Positions 34,810 through 46,398 of a DNA stretch of 64,000 nt are shown here, in pieces. Under the pieces are notes generated by a model that did not search any database, was not told the origin of the DNA, and saw only the letters and a program-made list of their open reading frames with translations. Position 1 is the first letter of the stretch, and each line of letters starts with the position of its first letter. The position numbers and the translations under genes are program-made. This DNA comes from Streptomyces sp. SAJ15. GTDB taxonomy: Bacteria; Actinomycetota; Actinomycetes; Streptomycetales; Streptomycetaceae. The DNA is taken from contig NZ_NISY01000002.1 of NCBI RefSeq assembly GCF_007595705.1, positions 744,001 to 808,000 of the forward strand, written 5' to 3'.

Positions 34810-36033
34810 GTGTCCCGCCGCCTGTTCACCTCGGAATCTGTCACCGAGGGCCACCCTGACAAGATCGCTGACCAGATCAGCGACACGATCCTCGACGCTC
34901 TGCTGAAGGACGACCCCACGTCCCGGGTCGCCGTCGAGACCCTGATCACCACCGGTCTGGTGCACGTGGCCGGTGAGGTCACGACCAAGGCGTACGCGCC
35001 GATCGCCACGCTCGTGCGGAACAAGATCCTGGAGATCGGCTACGACTCGTCGAAGAAGGGCTTCGACGGCGCCTCCTGCGGGGTGTCGGTCTCGATCGGC
35101 GCGCAGTCCCCGGACATCGCCCAGGGTGTCGACACGGCGTACGAGGCCCGCGTCGAGGGTTCCGCCGAGGGTGACGAGAGCGACGAGCTGGACCGGCAGG
35201 GCGCCGGCGACCAGGGCCTGATGTTCGGCTACGCGTGCGACGAGACGCCCGAGCTGATGCCGCTGCCGATCAACCTCGCGCACCGGCTCTCCCGCCGCCT
35301 CACCGAGGTCCGCAAGAACGGGACCATCCCCTACCTGCGCCCCGACGGCAAGACCCAGGTGACCATCGAGTACGACGGCAACAAGGCCGTCCGCCTCGAC
35401 ACCGTCGTCGTCTCCTCGCAGCACGCCTCCGACATCGACCTGGACTCGCTGCTGGCTCCGGACGTCCGGGAGTTCGTCGTCGAGCACGTGCTCAAGGAGC
35501 TCGTCGAGGACGGCATCAAGCTGGACACCGACGGCTACCGCCTGCTGGTGAACCCGACCGGTCGCTTCGAGATCGGCGGCCCCATGGGTGACGCGGGCCT
35601 CACCGGCCGGAAGATCATCATCGACACCTACGGCGGCATGGCCCGCCACGGTGGCGGCGCCTTCTCCGGCAAGGACCCGTCCAAGGTCGACCGCTCGGCC
35701 GCCTACGCCATGCGCTGGGTCGCCAAGAACGTGGTCGCCGCCGGCCTCGCCTCGCGCTGCGAGGTCCAGGTCGCCTACGCCATCGGCAAGGCCGAGCCGG
35801 TCGGTCTCTTCGTGGAGACCTTCGGCACCGCCACCGTCGACGCCGAGAAGATCGAGCAGGCGATCGGCGAGGTCTTCGACCTCCGCCCGGCCGCGATCAT
35901 CCGCGACCTCGACCTGCTGCGCCCGATCTACGCCCAGACCGCCGCCTACGGCCACTTCGGCCGTGAGCTGCCGGACTTCACCTGGGAGCGCACCGACCGC
36001 GTGGACGCGCTCCGCGCGGCCGTGGGTCTGTAA
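34810..36033 (+). CDS. metK: S-adenosylmethionine synthetase
   Basis: MetK makes SAM from methionine and ATP; its level affects antibiotic production and development in Streptomyces. The 407-residue protein has [21 protein letters not shown] at the start, the ATP-binding [41 protein letters not shown] and [19 protein letters not shown]. The GTG at 34810 gives the family N-terminus; 90 upstream in-frame codons are leader sequence. Confidence 0.97.
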   Translation: MSRRLFTSESVTEGHPDKIADQISDTILDALLKDDPTSRVAVETLITTGLVHVAGEVTTKAYAPIATLVRNKILEIGYDSSKKGFDGASCGVSVSIGAQSPDIAQGVDTAYEARVEGSAEGDESDELDRQGAGDQGLMFGYACDETPELMPLPINLAHRLSRRLTEVRKNGTIPYLRPDGKTQVTIEYDGNKAVRLDTVVVSSQHASDIDLDSLLAPDVREFVVEHVLKELVEDGIKLDTDGYRLLVNPTGRFEIGGPMGDAGLTGRKIIIDTYGGMARHGGGAFSGKDPSKVDRSAAYAMRWVAKNVVAAGLASRCEVQVAYAIGKAEPVGLFVETFGTATVDAEKIEQAIGEVFDLRPAAIIRDLDLLRPIYAQTAAYGHFGRELPDFTWERTDRVDALRAAVGL

Positions 36034-36055
36034 CCACCGGACAGACGCCGTTCGC

Positions 36056-36098
36056 CGTACGGCCCCGGACGCCCGTGGAGGGTGCCCGGGGCCGTACG
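36056..36098 (+). terminator. Terminator after metK
   Basis: CGTACGGCCCCGG (36056–36068) pairs perfectly with 36086–36098 around a 17-nt loop, 22 bp past the metK stop. Confidence 0.75.
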
Positions 36099-36214
36099 CG
36101 TGCCCGGCGGCGTCCCGGTGATCGAGACACCGCCGTCGGGGCCGGTCGGCCGCCGGGGCGCACACCCCGTCGGTGGTCGCGTCACTGTCGGTGGTCTCTG
36201 CTAAGACTGAAGCT

Positions 36215-38368
36215 GTGAGCAGCGAGAACGAGCAGTCCCCGGACCCGGCGGCGGTGCCGCCCGGGGGTGAGCAGCTCGCGCTCATCCGGGAGACGGTGCG
36301 GCAGGCGGCCAAGGTGCCGAAGGCCAGGCCGCGGACCTGGCGGGGGGCGGCGCTGGCGGCCGAGCGGCCGGTGGCTCGGGTGCTCGTGGACAAGGGCCCG
36401 GTCCACCTGGACAAGCTGTGGGACTACGCGGTCCCGGCGGACCTGGACGCTCAGGCGCAGCCGGGGGTGCGGGTGCGGGTGCGGTTCGGCGCCGGCACCG
36501 GGAACGTGCGGCAGGGCCGCCGAGAGGGCGGCGGACTGCTCGACGGCTACATCATCGAGCGCGTCGCGGAGTCCGACTACCGCGGCCCCCTGGCCGCGCT
36601 CGCCCAGGTGCTGTCACCGGAGCCGGTCCTCAGCCCGGAGCTGTTCGCGCTCTGCCGGGCGGTCGCCGACCGCTACGCCGGATCGCTGGCGGACGTCCTG
36701 CAGCTGGCGATACCGCCGCGCAACGGCAAGGCCGAGTCCCAGCCCTCCCCGCCGCCCGCCGCGCCGCCGTCGCGACCTCCGGTGGGCAGCTGGTCGCGGT
36801 ACCCGGCCGGTCCGGGCTTCCTGGACGCGCTCGCGCGGGACGGCGCGCCACGGGCCGTGTGGACCGCGCTGCCCGGCCCGCACTGGCCGCACGAGCTCGC
36901 CACCGCCATCGCCACGACGCTCGCCTCCGGGCGCGGCGCCTTGGCGGTGCTCCCCGACGGCCGGTCCGCCGCCCGGGTGGACGCCGCCCTGACCGCGCTG
37001 CTGGGAGAGGGGCACCACACGCTGCTGGTCGCCGACTCCGGGCCGCAGGAGCGCTACCGACGCTGGCTGGCGGTCAGCCGAGGGTCGGTGCGGGCCGTCG
37101 TGGGCACCCGCGCGGCGATGTTCGCCCCCGTCCGCGACCTCGGGCTGGTCGCCATCTGGGACGACGGCAGCTCCAGCCACAGCGACACCAACGCCCCGCA
37201 GCCGCACGCCCGCGACGTGCTGCTGCTGCGCGCGGTCCACGAGCGCGCCGGCTTCCTCGCCGGAGACCTGGGACGCACCGTGGAGGCGGCCCAGCTCGTC
37301 GACAACGGCTGGGCGCTGCCCCTGGAGGCCGACCGCGAGCAGGTCCGCGCCGCCGCGCCCCTGATCCGCACGGTCTCCGACACCGAACAGGCACGGGACC
37401 CGGCCGCCCGCGCCGCCCGGCTGCCCAGCCTCGCCTGGCAGACGGTGCGCGACGGGCTGTCGCGCGGACCCGTGCTGGTCCAGGTGCCGCGCCGCGGGTA
37501 TGTGCCGCGGCTGGCCTGCGAGCGCTGCCGGGAGCCGGCCCGCTGCGGGCACTGCTCCGGCCCGCTGGAGGCCACCGACGCGGACACCCTGTGCTGCGGC
37601 TGGTGCGGGCGCGGCGAGCGGGCCTGGCACTGCTCCGCCTGCGGCGGGACGCGGCTGCGGGCCCGGATCGTCGGCGCCCGGCGCACCGCCGAGGAGCTGG
37701 GCCGGGCCTTCCCCTCGGTCCCGGTCCGCACCTCCGGGCGCGACCATGTGCTGGAGACCGTGCCCGGGCAGCCGGCCCTGGTGGTCAGCACGCCCGGCGC
37801 CGAGCCCGTCGCCGAGGGCGGCTACGCGGCGGCCCTGCTGCTCGACGGCTGGGCCCTGCTCGGCCGCCCCGACCTGCGCGCCGGAGAGGACAGCCTGCAC
37901 CGCTGGCTGACCGCCGCCGCGCTGGTCCGACCCCAGGGCGAGGACGGCACCGTCGTCGTCATAGCGGAGCCCACGCTGCGCCCCGTCCAGGCGCTGGTCC
38001 GCTGGGACCCCGCCGGACACGCCGCACGCGAGCTGGCCGAACGCGCCCAGCTCGGCTTTCCACCGGTCTCCCGGATGGCCTCCGTCTCCGGCCCGCCGGA
38101 GGCCGTCGCCGACCTCCTGGAGACGCTTCGTCTTCCCGACGGTGCCGAGGTGCTCGGCCCGGTCCCGGTGCCGGGGGGCGACTTCGGCGGTCCCCGCCGC
38201 CCCGGCGCCCCACCGCCCGGCGAGACCTGGGAGCGGGCCCTGCTGCGCGTACGCCCGGGGAACGGGGCGGCCCTGGCCGCCGCGCTCAAGGCCGCGCACG
38301 CGGCCCGCCTGGTGCGGCGGGAGGGGCCGCCGGTGCGGGTGCGGATCGATCCGCCGGACATCGGGTGA
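36215..38368 (+). CDS. priA: Primosomal protein PriA, helicase-motif-deficient actinobacterial form
   Basis: PriA restarts replication by binding abandoned forks. The 717-residue protein has the N-terminal 3'-end-binding domain (ARVLVDKGPVHLDKLWDYAVP…) and the zinc-binding cysteines (CERCREPARCGHCSG … CCGWCGRG … CSACGG) between about 430 and 485. The helicase lobes are degenerate: the place of Walker A reads ASGRGALAVLPDG and that of the DEEH box reads IWDDGSSSH. ATP hydrolysis is therefore unlikely; a structural, DnaB-loading role is inferred. The GTG at 36215 fits the short acidic N-terminus better than 36173. Confidence 0.93.
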   Translation: MSSENEQSPDPAAVPPGGEQLALIRETVRQAAKVPKARPRTWRGAALAAERPVARVLVDKGPVHLDKLWDYAVPADLDAQAQPGVRVRVRFGAGTGNVRQGRREGGGLLDGYIIERVAESDYRGPLAALAQVLSPEPVLSPELFALCRAVADRYAGSLADVLQLAIPPRNGKAESQPSPPPAAPPSRPPVGSWSRYPAGPGFLDALARDGAPRAVWTALPGPHWPHELATAIATTLASGRGALAVLPDGRSAARVDAALTALLGEGHHTLLVADSGPQERYRRWLAVSRGSVRAVVGTRAAMFAPVRDLGLVAIWDDGSSSHSDTNAPQPHARDVLLLRAVHERAGFLAGDLGRTVEAAQLVDNGWALPLEADREQVRAAAPLIRTVSDTEQARDPAARAARLPSLAWQTVRDGLSRGPVLVQVPRRGYVPRLACERCREPARCGHCSGPLEATDADTLCCGWCGRGERAWHCSACGGTRLRARIVGARRTAEELGRAFPSVPVRTSGRDHVLETVPGQPALVVSTPGAEPVAEGGYAAALLLDGWALLGRPDLRAGEDSLHRWLTAAALVRPQGEDGTVVVIAEPTLRPVQALVRWDPAGHAARELAERAQLGFPPVSRMASVSGPPEAVADLLETLRLPDGAEVLGPVPVPGGDFGGPRRPGAPPPGETWERALLRVRPGNGAALAAALKAAHAARLVRREGPPVRVRIDPPDIG

Positions 38369-38907
38369 CGCGGGCGCCGACGCCACGGAGGAACGTCGGC
38401 GCGCGCGCCGAACGGCGACGGGGGTGCCGGGCGGCCGCGGGCGCCGCGGCGGGCGTGGCCGAGGGCGGTGGCGTCGGCGCCGTGGGGTAAGCGGTCACGG
38501 GCGGCGCGGAGGGCATGGCCCAGAGCGCCGGCGCGAGGCCACCGAGCAGGCGCCCGCGGGTGCACGGACCGGTGGCGGGGCGGCGGCGTGGCCGTCGCGA
38601 GGGCGTGGCCGAGGCGGGCCGCCGCGATGGCAGAGGGTATTCGGGGGATGCCGTGGAGCACGCGCCCGCGATGCCCCGGCCCTGTCGGCGGGGCCGAGGT
38701 CAGAGCGCCGCGGAGCACGCGCCGCCGGGGGCGGCCCGGACGGCGCGGCCGAGGGCGCGAGGGCGTCGAGGGCGGTGGCCCGGGATCGGCCAGACCCGCC
38801 GTGGGGCGGCGGAGCCGGCGACGGGGGAGGGACGTCGGGCCGGGGACGGGGACGGGCGCCGCCCCCGTCCGCCAGCCGTCGGAGCGGGCACACGGGGGCG
38901 ATGGGGA
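38369..38907. other. GC-rich gap with imperfect repeats
   Basis: The 539 bp between the ends of priA and the HTH gene hold no supported gene. Related short segments recur, such as GGGCGTGGCCGAGG at 38451–38464 and 38601–38614, GGAGGGCATGGCCCAGAGCG near 38508 and CAGAGCGCCG at 38521 and 38701. Long open frames on both strands are a composition effect. Confidence 0.5.
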
Positions 38908-39459
38908 TCAGCCGTTGCGCGGGCCCGGGAGGGCACCGTGGCGGGCCTCCTCGCGCAGCGCCGCGACGGCGGACTGCCCCGACATCGGGACCGAGCGGGC
39001 GGCGGGCACCGAGGGAACGGTGGCCACGGCGGGGACGCACGGCGGCTCCGCCGTCGCGGTGACGGTGCGCGCCGACGCCTCGGCCACCGGGTCGGCGACC
39101 GTCTGCGCGGCGGTCCGGCGGGCGCCGTAGCGGCGGTGCACCGCCTGCTTGGTCACCCCGAGCGCCGAGCCCACCGCGTCCCACGAGAAGCCGAGCGAGC
39201 GGTCGAAGTCGACCGCCGCCGTGACGAGCGTTTCGACGCTGTCCCGCAGCTCCTGGGCGAGGCGCACCGTGGGAGCGGGGGCGCGCCCGTACACGACGAA
39301 GCCCGCGGACGGGCCGGTGCGCCGTGGGCGGTAGACATTGCCGAGCTGCGCGGTGAGCGTGCGCAGCGCGTCCACCTGGCGGCGGACCCGCTCAATGTCC
39401 CGGACCAGCAGGTGCAGGCTGGCCCGTGCCTGGGCGTCGTGGGTTGCATGGTCGGCCAT
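38908..39459 (-). CDS. Helix-turn-helix protein of unknown target
   Basis: The 183-residue protein has an N-terminal helical part (about 10–45, [25 protein letters not shown]), a short [27 protein letters not shown] segment and an HTH at about 92–117 ([22 protein letters not shown]), with a long Ala/Val/Pro tail. The HTH resembles those of sigma region 4 or MerR-like proteins but no family name is clear. The ATG at 39459 has GAGAGG about 7 nt upstream. It is divergent from fmt across a 310-bp gap. Confidence 0.75.
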   Translation of the reverse strand: MADHATHDAQARASLHLLVRDIERVRRQVDALRTLTAQLGNVYRPRRTGPSAGFVVYGRAPAPTVRLAQELRDSVETLVTAAVDFDRSLGFSWDAVGSALGVTKQAVHRRYGARRTAAQTVADPVAEASARTVTATAEPPCVPAVATVPSVPAARSVPMSGQSAVAALREEARHGALPGPRNG

Positions 39460-39769
39460 GAACAAGCCTCTCGAACCGGCGTTGGAAGGGGACGGGAGTG
39501 AAGGAAGACGATCGGGCCGCGGCGGCGGCCCGATACGGTCAATCTCGCTTGACCCAACGCCGCACCCACCGTCTTGGTCACGGTCCGGGGCGTGCGCGGG
39601 GGCTCGCGTACGCCCCCCGCCAGCCGGTCGCCCGCCCCCGCGAGCCGGTGGGCCGCACCGTCCGCGACCGGCCGTTCCCGGTCGGTGACCCCCGGGCCCG
39701 GGCCCCCGGGGTGGCGGCGCCATAGACTGATGCGTCGTTCCGCTGCGTGTGAGAGGTAGTTCGCCACCC
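39460..39769. promoter_or_regulatory. Divergent promoter region between HTH gene and fmt
   Basis: On the plus strand TAGACT at 39723–39728 is a likely -10 element for fmt, giving a leader of about 35 nt. Just upstream lies a CCCCGGGCCCGGG-type inverted repeat (about 39690–39711). On the minus strand a TTGACC at about 39536–39541 may belong to the HTH gene promoter. No gene is seen. Confidence 0.4.
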
Positions 39770-40702
39770 ATGAGGCTCGTCTTCGCCGGCACCCCCGAGG
39801 TCGCCGTACCCGCCCTGGACGCCCTGCTCGCCTCGGACCGGCACGAGGTCGTGGCCGTCGTCACCCGGCCCGACGCGCCCGCCGGGCGCGGACGGCGGCT
39901 GGTCGCCAGCCCGGTCGCGCAGCGCGCGGAGGAGGCGGGGATCGAGGTCCTGAAGCCCGCGAAGCCGCGCGACGAGGAGTTCCTGGCCCGGCTGCGCGAG
40001 ATCGGCCCGGACTGCTGCCCGGTGGTGGCGTACGGGGCGCTGCTGCCCAAGGTGGCGCTGGACATCCCGGCCCGCGGCTGGGTCAACCTGCACTTCTCGC
40101 TGCTGCCCGCATGGCGCGGCGCCGCGCCGGTGCAGCACGCGGTGCTCGCCGGCGACGAGGTGACCGGCGCCTCCACCTTCCTTATCGAGGAGGGGCTGGA
40201 CTCGGGCCCCGTCTTCGGTGTGCTGACCGAGCGGGTACGCCCCACCGACACCAGCGGCGACCTGTTGACCCGGCTGGCGTTCGCCGGCGCCGGGCTGCTG
40301 GCCGCGACCATGGACGGCATCGAGGACGGCACCCTGAACGCCGTGCCGCAGCCCTCTGACGGCGTCTCGCTCGCGCCGAAGCTCACCGTGGAGGACGCCC
40401 GGCTCGACTGGACGACGCCCGCACTGCGGGTCGACCGCGTCGTGCGCGGCTGCGCCCCGGCTCCCGGTGCCTGGACCGTCTTCCGCGGCGAGCGGCTCAA
40501 GGTCATGTCCGTGGCCCTGCTGCCCGACCGCACCGACCTGGCCCCGGGCGAGCTCGCCGTCACCAAGAACGCCGTGTACGCCGGCACCGGCAGCCACGCG
40601 GTCGAGCTGCTCTGGGTCCAGCCCCAGGGCAAGAAGCCGATGAAGGCCGCCGACTGGGCGCGCGGGGTGCGCATCGCGGGCGGGGAGCACCTGGGGGCGT
40701 AG
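39770..40702 (+). CDS. fmt: Methionyl-tRNA formyltransferase
   Basis: Fmt formylates initiator Met-tRNA with 10-formyl-THF. The 310-residue protein has [19 protein letters not shown] at the start, the catalytic region [27 protein letters not shown] with N, H and later D residues, [16 protein letters not shown], and a C-terminal tRNA-binding domain from about 205. The ATG at 39770 gives the family N-terminus; 39749 would add seven residues. rsmB lies 256 bp downstream. Confidence 0.97.
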   Translation: MRLVFAGTPEVAVPALDALLASDRHEVVAVVTRPDAPAGRGRRLVASPVAQRAEEAGIEVLKPAKPRDEEFLARLREIGPDCCPVVAYGALLPKVALDIPARGWVNLHFSLLPAWRGAAPVQHAVLAGDEVTGASTFLIEEGLDSGPVFGVLTERVRPTDTSGDLLTRLAFAGAGLLAATMDGIEDGTLNAVPQPSDGVSLAPKLTVEDARLDWTTPALRVDRVVRGCAPAPGAWTVFRGERLKVMSVALLPDRTDLAPGELAVTKNAVYAGTGSHAVELLWVQPQGKKPMKAADWARGVRIAGGEHLGA

Positions 40703-40958
40703 GCCCGACGCGGTTCCCCGCCGTGCGCGCGGAACCGACACCGTTCGTCCGTACGCCGCCGCACGCGGGGCAGTACCCCGCCCACGTGGGGCCCGGGGCG
40801 CGCGCGGCGCGGCGGCACCGTGCGTCCCGGGCGCGTACGAGCCCGGGACGCCCCGCAGCCCCGCGCCCCCGCGTCGGAGGGGTTCCGCCGGGCCGACCCG
40901 CCGCGCCCGCCCGACGTAGGGTGGGGCGGTACGTCGATATCGATCCGGAGCACCTTTC

Positions 40959-42395
40959 GTGACTGATCAGCCGCGCCGTCACCGGCCCGCCAAGACCTAC
41001 CGTCGTCCCCAGAAGGACCCCGTGCGGATCCTCGCCTTCGAGGCGCTGCGGGCCGTCGACGAGCGGGACGCGTACGCCAACCTGGTGCTGCCGCCGCTGC
41101 TGCGGAAGGCGCGCGAGGCCGGCGACTTCGACGGGCGGGACGCCGCGCTCGCCACCGAGCTGGTCTACGGGACGCTCCGCTGGCAGGGCACCTACGACGC
41201 GATCATCGCGGAGTGCGTGGACCGGCCGCTGCGGGAGGTCGACCCGCCGGTGCTGGACGTGCTCAGCCTGGGCGCGCACCAACTGCTCGGTACCCGTATC
41301 CCGCCGCACGCCGCCGTGTCGGCGAGCGTGGAGCTGGCGCGCGTGGTGCTCGGCGACGGGCGGGCGAAGTTCGTCAACGCCGTGCTGCGCCGGATCGCCG
41401 CCGACGACCTGGACGGTTGGCTGGCGCGGGTCGCGCCCCCGTACGACGAGGACCCCGAGGACCACCTGGCGGTCGTGCACGCGCACCCGCGCTGGGTCGT
41501 CTCCGCGCTGTGGGACGCCCTCGGCGGCGGGCGCGCCGGGATCGAGGACCTGCTGGCCGCCGACAACGAGCGGCCCGAGGTGACCCTGGTCGCCCGGCCG
41601 GGCCGGGCCGAGCGGGCCGAGTTGCTGGACGCGCTGGGCAGCGAGGGCGGGGTGCCGGGGCGCTGGTCGCCGTATGCCGTGCGGCTGGCCGAGGGCGGCG
41701 AGCCGGGCGCGCTGGACGCGGTCCGCGAGGGGCGCGCCGGCGTTCAGGACGAGGGCAGCCAGCTGGTGGCGATCGCGCTGGCCAACGCCCCGCTGGAGGG
41801 CTCCGACGCCCGCTGGCTGGACGGCTGTGCCGGGCCCGGCGGCAAGGCGGCGCTGCTGGGCGCGCTGGCCGCGGAGCGCGGCGCCATGCTGCTGGCGTCG
41901 GAGAGGCAGCAGCACCGTGCCCGGTTGGTCGAGCGGGCGCTGCGCGGCAACCCCGGCCCGTACCAGGTGATCACCGCCGACGGGACGCGGCCCGCCTGGC
42001 GCCCCGGCATCTTCGACCGGGTGCTGGTGGACGTGCCGTGCAGCGGTCTGGGCGCGTTGCGGCGGCGGCCGGAGGCGCGCTGGCGACGGCGCCCGGAGGA
42101 CCTGGAGGGCTTCGCGCCGCTCCAGCGCGGTCTGCTGCGCGAGGCGCTGAACGCGGTGCGGGTCGGCGGCGTGGTGGGGTACGCGACCTGCTCGCCGCAC
42201 CTCGCCGAGACCCGGGCCGTCGTCGACGACGTGCTCAAGGGGCGTGGCGCGGCTGCCGCCTCCGCCGAGTGGATCGACGCCCGGCCGCTGATGCCCGGCG
42301 TGCTGGCCCTCGGCGACGGGCCGGACGTGCAGCTCTGGCCCCACCTGCACGGCACCGACGCGATGTACCTGGCCCTGCTGCGGCGCACCGCCTGA
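40959..42395 (+). CDS. rsmB: 16S rRNA m5C967 methyltransferase RsmB-type
   Basis: This 478-residue protein has an N-terminal NusB-like RNA-binding domain (about 20–160, [29 protein letters not shown]) and a C-terminal RsmB/NOP2 Rossmann methyltransferase. Landmarks are the SAM loop [17 protein letters not shown], the motif IV cysteine [21 protein letters not shown] and the catalytic [11 protein letters not shown]. The GTG at 40959 has GGAG 8 nt upstream. The position next to fmt is widely conserved. Confidence 0.95.
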   Translation: MTDQPRRHRPAKTYRRPQKDPVRILAFEALRAVDERDAYANLVLPPLLRKAREAGDFDGRDAALATELVYGTLRWQGTYDAIIAECVDRPLREVDPPVLDVLSLGAHQLLGTRIPPHAAVSASVELARVVLGDGRAKFVNAVLRRIAADDLDGWLARVAPPYDEDPEDHLAVVHAHPRWVVSALWDALGGGRAGIEDLLAADNERPEVTLVARPGRAERAELLDALGSEGGVPGRWSPYAVRLAEGGEPGALDAVREGRAGVQDEGSQLVAIALANAPLEGSDARWLDGCAGPGGKAALLGALAAERGAMLLASERQQHRARLVERALRGNPGPYQVITADGTRPAWRPGIFDRVLVDVPCSGLGALRRRPEARWRRRPEDLEGFAPLQRGLLREALNAVRVGGVVGYATCSPHLAETRAVVDDVLKGRGAAAASAEWIDARPLMPGVLALGDGPDVQLWPHLHGTDAMYLALLRRTA

Positions 42396-42430
42396 CGGCG
42401 CCCGCCACCGGCTCCGAGAGGTCCGCGCCA

Positions 42431-42469
42431 CGGCCCGACGACCGTTCCCCCGGGACGGCCGTCGGGCCG
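42431..42469 (+). terminator. Terminator after rsmB
   Basis: CGGCCCGACGACCGT (42431–42445) pairs with 42455–42469 with one A·C mismatch around a 9-nt loop, 35 bp after rsmB. Confidence 0.7.
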
Positions 42470-42532
42470 CCGGCGCAGGTGAGACCGGTCCCGGCGGTAC
42501 ACCCGGGCGGCGGGCGTGGCAGGCTTGGCGCC

Positions 42533-43219
42533 ATGGCCGTACAGATCAATCCCAGCATCCTCTCCGCCGACTTCGCCCGCCTGGCGGACGAGGCCAAGGC
42601 CGTCGAAGGCGCAGACTGGCTGCACGTCGACGTGATGGACAACCATTTCGTCCCGAATCTGACGCTCGGCGTGCCGGTGGTGGAGTCGCTCAGCCGGGCG
42701 ACCGACACCCCGCTCGACTGCCACCTCATGATCGAGGACCCGGACCGCTGGGCCCCGCAGTACGTCGAGGCGGGCGCGGGCTCGGTCACCTTCCATGGGG
42801 AGGCGGCCGCCGCCCCGGTACGGCTGGCGCGGGAGATCCGGGCCAAGGGGGCGCGGGCGTCGATGGCGCTCAAGCCGGCCACCCCCATAGAACCGTTCGA
42901 GGATCTGCTGCCCGAGCTCGACATGGTGCTGATCATGACCGTCGAGCCCGGCTTCGGCGGCCAGGCGTTCCTCGACATCATGCTGCCGAAAATCCGGCGC
43001 ACCCGGGAGCTCATCGCCAAGCACGGCCTGGAGATGTGGCTACAAGTGGACGGCGGGGTTTCCGCGGACACCATCGAGCGGTGTGCTGAGGCTGGGGCGG
43101 ACGTCTTCGTCGCCGGCTCCGCCGTGTACGGCGCCCAGGATCCGGCCGAGGCCGTGCGGAACCTGCGCGCGCAGGCGCAGGGCGCGACCGCCTCCGCGTC
43201 CTGGGCATGCGGCCATTGA
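42533..43219 (+). CDS. rpe: Ribulose-phosphate 3-epimerase
   Basis: Rpe interconverts ribulose-5-phosphate and xylulose-5-phosphate in the pentose phosphate pathway. The 228-residue TIM-barrel protein shows [30 protein letters not shown] with the metal-site residues, [38 protein letters not shown] and [10 protein letters not shown]. The ATG at 42533 is the family start. Confidence 0.96.
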   Translation: MAVQINPSILSADFARLADEAKAVEGADWLHVDVMDNHFVPNLTLGVPVVESLSRATDTPLDCHLMIEDPDRWAPQYVEAGAGSVTFHGEAAAAPVRLAREIRAKGARASMALKPATPIEPFEDLLPELDMVLIMTVEPGFGGQAFLDIMLPKIRRTRELIAKHGLEMWLQVDGGVSADTIERCAEAGADVFVAGSAVYGAQDPAEAVRNLRAQAQGATASASWACGH

Positions 43220-43318
43220 GCCACCGCTTGGTGAACTCCCGGCTCAAGGACAATTCAAAGACCGCCGTTTCTGACAGGATGACGGTGAGTCCAGAACGTG
43301 AACAGTGAGGAGACCGCG

Positions 43319-44338
43319 GTGTCGACGGGCGGCCGTTCAGCCACGCGGATGGGACCCGCCGAACTGGTGCAGGCGGCGGCCATGGCGCGCCGCTTCTACC
43401 TTGAGGGCAAGTCCAAGATCCAGATCGCCGAGGAGTTCGGCGTCAGCCGCTTCAAGGTCGCGCGGGTGCTGGAGACGGCGTTGGAGCGCGACCTGGTGCG
43501 CATCGAGATCCGCGTCCCGGCGGAGCTGGACGCGGAGCGCTCCGACGCGCTGCGGGCCCGTTACGGACTGCGGCACGCCGTCGTCGTGGAGTCACCGGCC
43601 GACGCCGAGGACGACGCCCCGGACCCGGAGAACCTGGGCGAGGTCGCCGCGGACCTGCTGGGCGAGCTGGTCACCGAGGGGGACGTGCTGGGTCTGGCCT
43701 GGGGCCGGTCCACCATCCACATGGCGGCCGCCCTGCACCGGCTGCCGCCGTGCACCGTCGTGCAGCTCACCGGCGTGTACGACGCGGGCACCGCGGAGCG
43801 CGGCTCGGTGGAGGCGGTGCGTCGCGCCGCCGCGGTCTCGGGCGGCGAGGCACACCCGATCTACGCGCCGATGCTGCTGCCCGACCCGGCCACCGCGGCG
43901 GCGCTGCGCGGGCAGACCGGCATCGCCCGCGCCTTCGAGTACTTCGACAAGGTCACGGTGGCCGCCGTCTCCATCGGCTCCTGGGAGGCGGGCATCTCGA
44001 CCGTCTACGACATGCTCACGGAGGAGGAGCGGGCGCACTACGCCTCCCTCGGGGCCGCGGCCGAGATGTCCGCCCACCTCTTCGACGCGGACGGCCGCCG
44101 CATCGGCCGTGACCTGGGCGAACGGTGCATCACGGTGGAGGCGGACCGGCTGCGCCGGATCCCCGAGGTCGTCGCCATCGCCGGCGGGCGCCGCAAGGCG
44201 GCGGCGATCGGCGCGGTGCTCCGCTCCGGGCTGGTGACCAGCCTGGTGACGGACACCGCCGCCGCCGACCACCTGCTGCTGGAGACCGGCCCGGGGCCGC
44301 GCCCCGCCCTGGACCGCGCGGACCCGGACGGCGCGTAG
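43319..44338 (+). CDS. SorC/DeoR-type sugar-binding transcriptional regulator
   Basis: The 339-residue protein has an N-terminal HTH (about 14–50, ARRFYLEGKSKIQIAEEFGVSRFKVARVLE) and a SorC-type sugar-phosphate-binding domain (about 60–330, LGLAWGRSTIHMAAALHRLP, VQLTGVYDAG, SIGSWEAGISTVYDML, VVAIAGGRRKAAAIGAVLRSGLVTSLVTD). Such regulators answer to phosphorylated sugars; its place just after rpe hints at pentose-phosphate metabolism. The GTG at 43319 has GAGGAGA 5 nt upstream; 43298 is an alternative. The stop lies in a short tandem duplication that repeats the GGCGCGTAG end. Confidence 0.85.
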   Translation: MSTGGRSATRMGPAELVQAAAMARRFYLEGKSKIQIAEEFGVSRFKVARVLETALERDLVRIEIRVPAELDAERSDALRARYGLRHAVVVESPADAEDDAPDPENLGEVAADLLGELVTEGDVLGLAWGRSTIHMAAALHRLPPCTVVQLTGVYDAGTAERGSVEAVRRAAAVSGGEAHPIYAPMLLPDPATAAALRGQTGIARAFEYFDKVTVAAVSIGSWEAGISTVYDMLTEEERAHYASLGAAAEMSAHLFDADGRRIGRDLGERCITVEADRLRRIPEVVAIAGGRRKAAAIGAVLRSGLVTSLVTDTAAADHLLLETGPGPRPALDRADPDGA

Positions 44339-46176
<1,838 letters not shown>

Positions 46177-46220
46177 CGCGCCGTCGCCCCCTCGGGCACC
46201 CCTCGGGGTGACCCCTCTTC

Positions 46221-46255
46221 CGTCGGCCCCGGTCACATGGTGACCGGGGCCGACG
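46221..46255 (+). terminator. Terminator after guaB1
   Basis: CGTCGGCCCCGGTCAC (46221–46236) and its exact complement (46240–46255) form a 16-bp stem with a 3-nt loop, 44 bp after guaB1. It may serve both guaB1 and the convergent DUF2637 gene. Confidence 0.85.
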
Positions 46256-46273
46256 GCGTCTCCGACATCCGGG

Positions 46274-46333
46274 CTCTGAGATCCGGGCATGAGCTCTGAG
46301 ATCCGGGCGTGGGCTCTGATACTTGGGCATGAG
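46274..46333. repeat. Three 20-bp tandem units
   Basis: Units at 46274–46293, 46294–46313 and 46314–46333 start CTCTGAGATCCGGGC and become degenerate in the third copy. They lie between guaB1 and the DUF2637 gene. Confidence 0.8.
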
Positions 46334-46398
46334 GTGGTGGAGCCACGGGGAGCGGCTCGCCGGGGGCGCGGTCCGGCGCGCCGGCGCCGGGCCCGATG

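Noticed and set aside
38369..38907. Small genes in long plus-strand open frames between priA and the HTH gene
   Set aside because: Arg/Gly/Ala-rich translations with no domain, overlapping one another in several frames; a composition effect.
38908..40953. A 681-codon minus-strand protein spanning the HTH gene and fmt
   Set aside because: Only the last 183 codons (from 39459) look like a protein; the rest is antisense to fmt.
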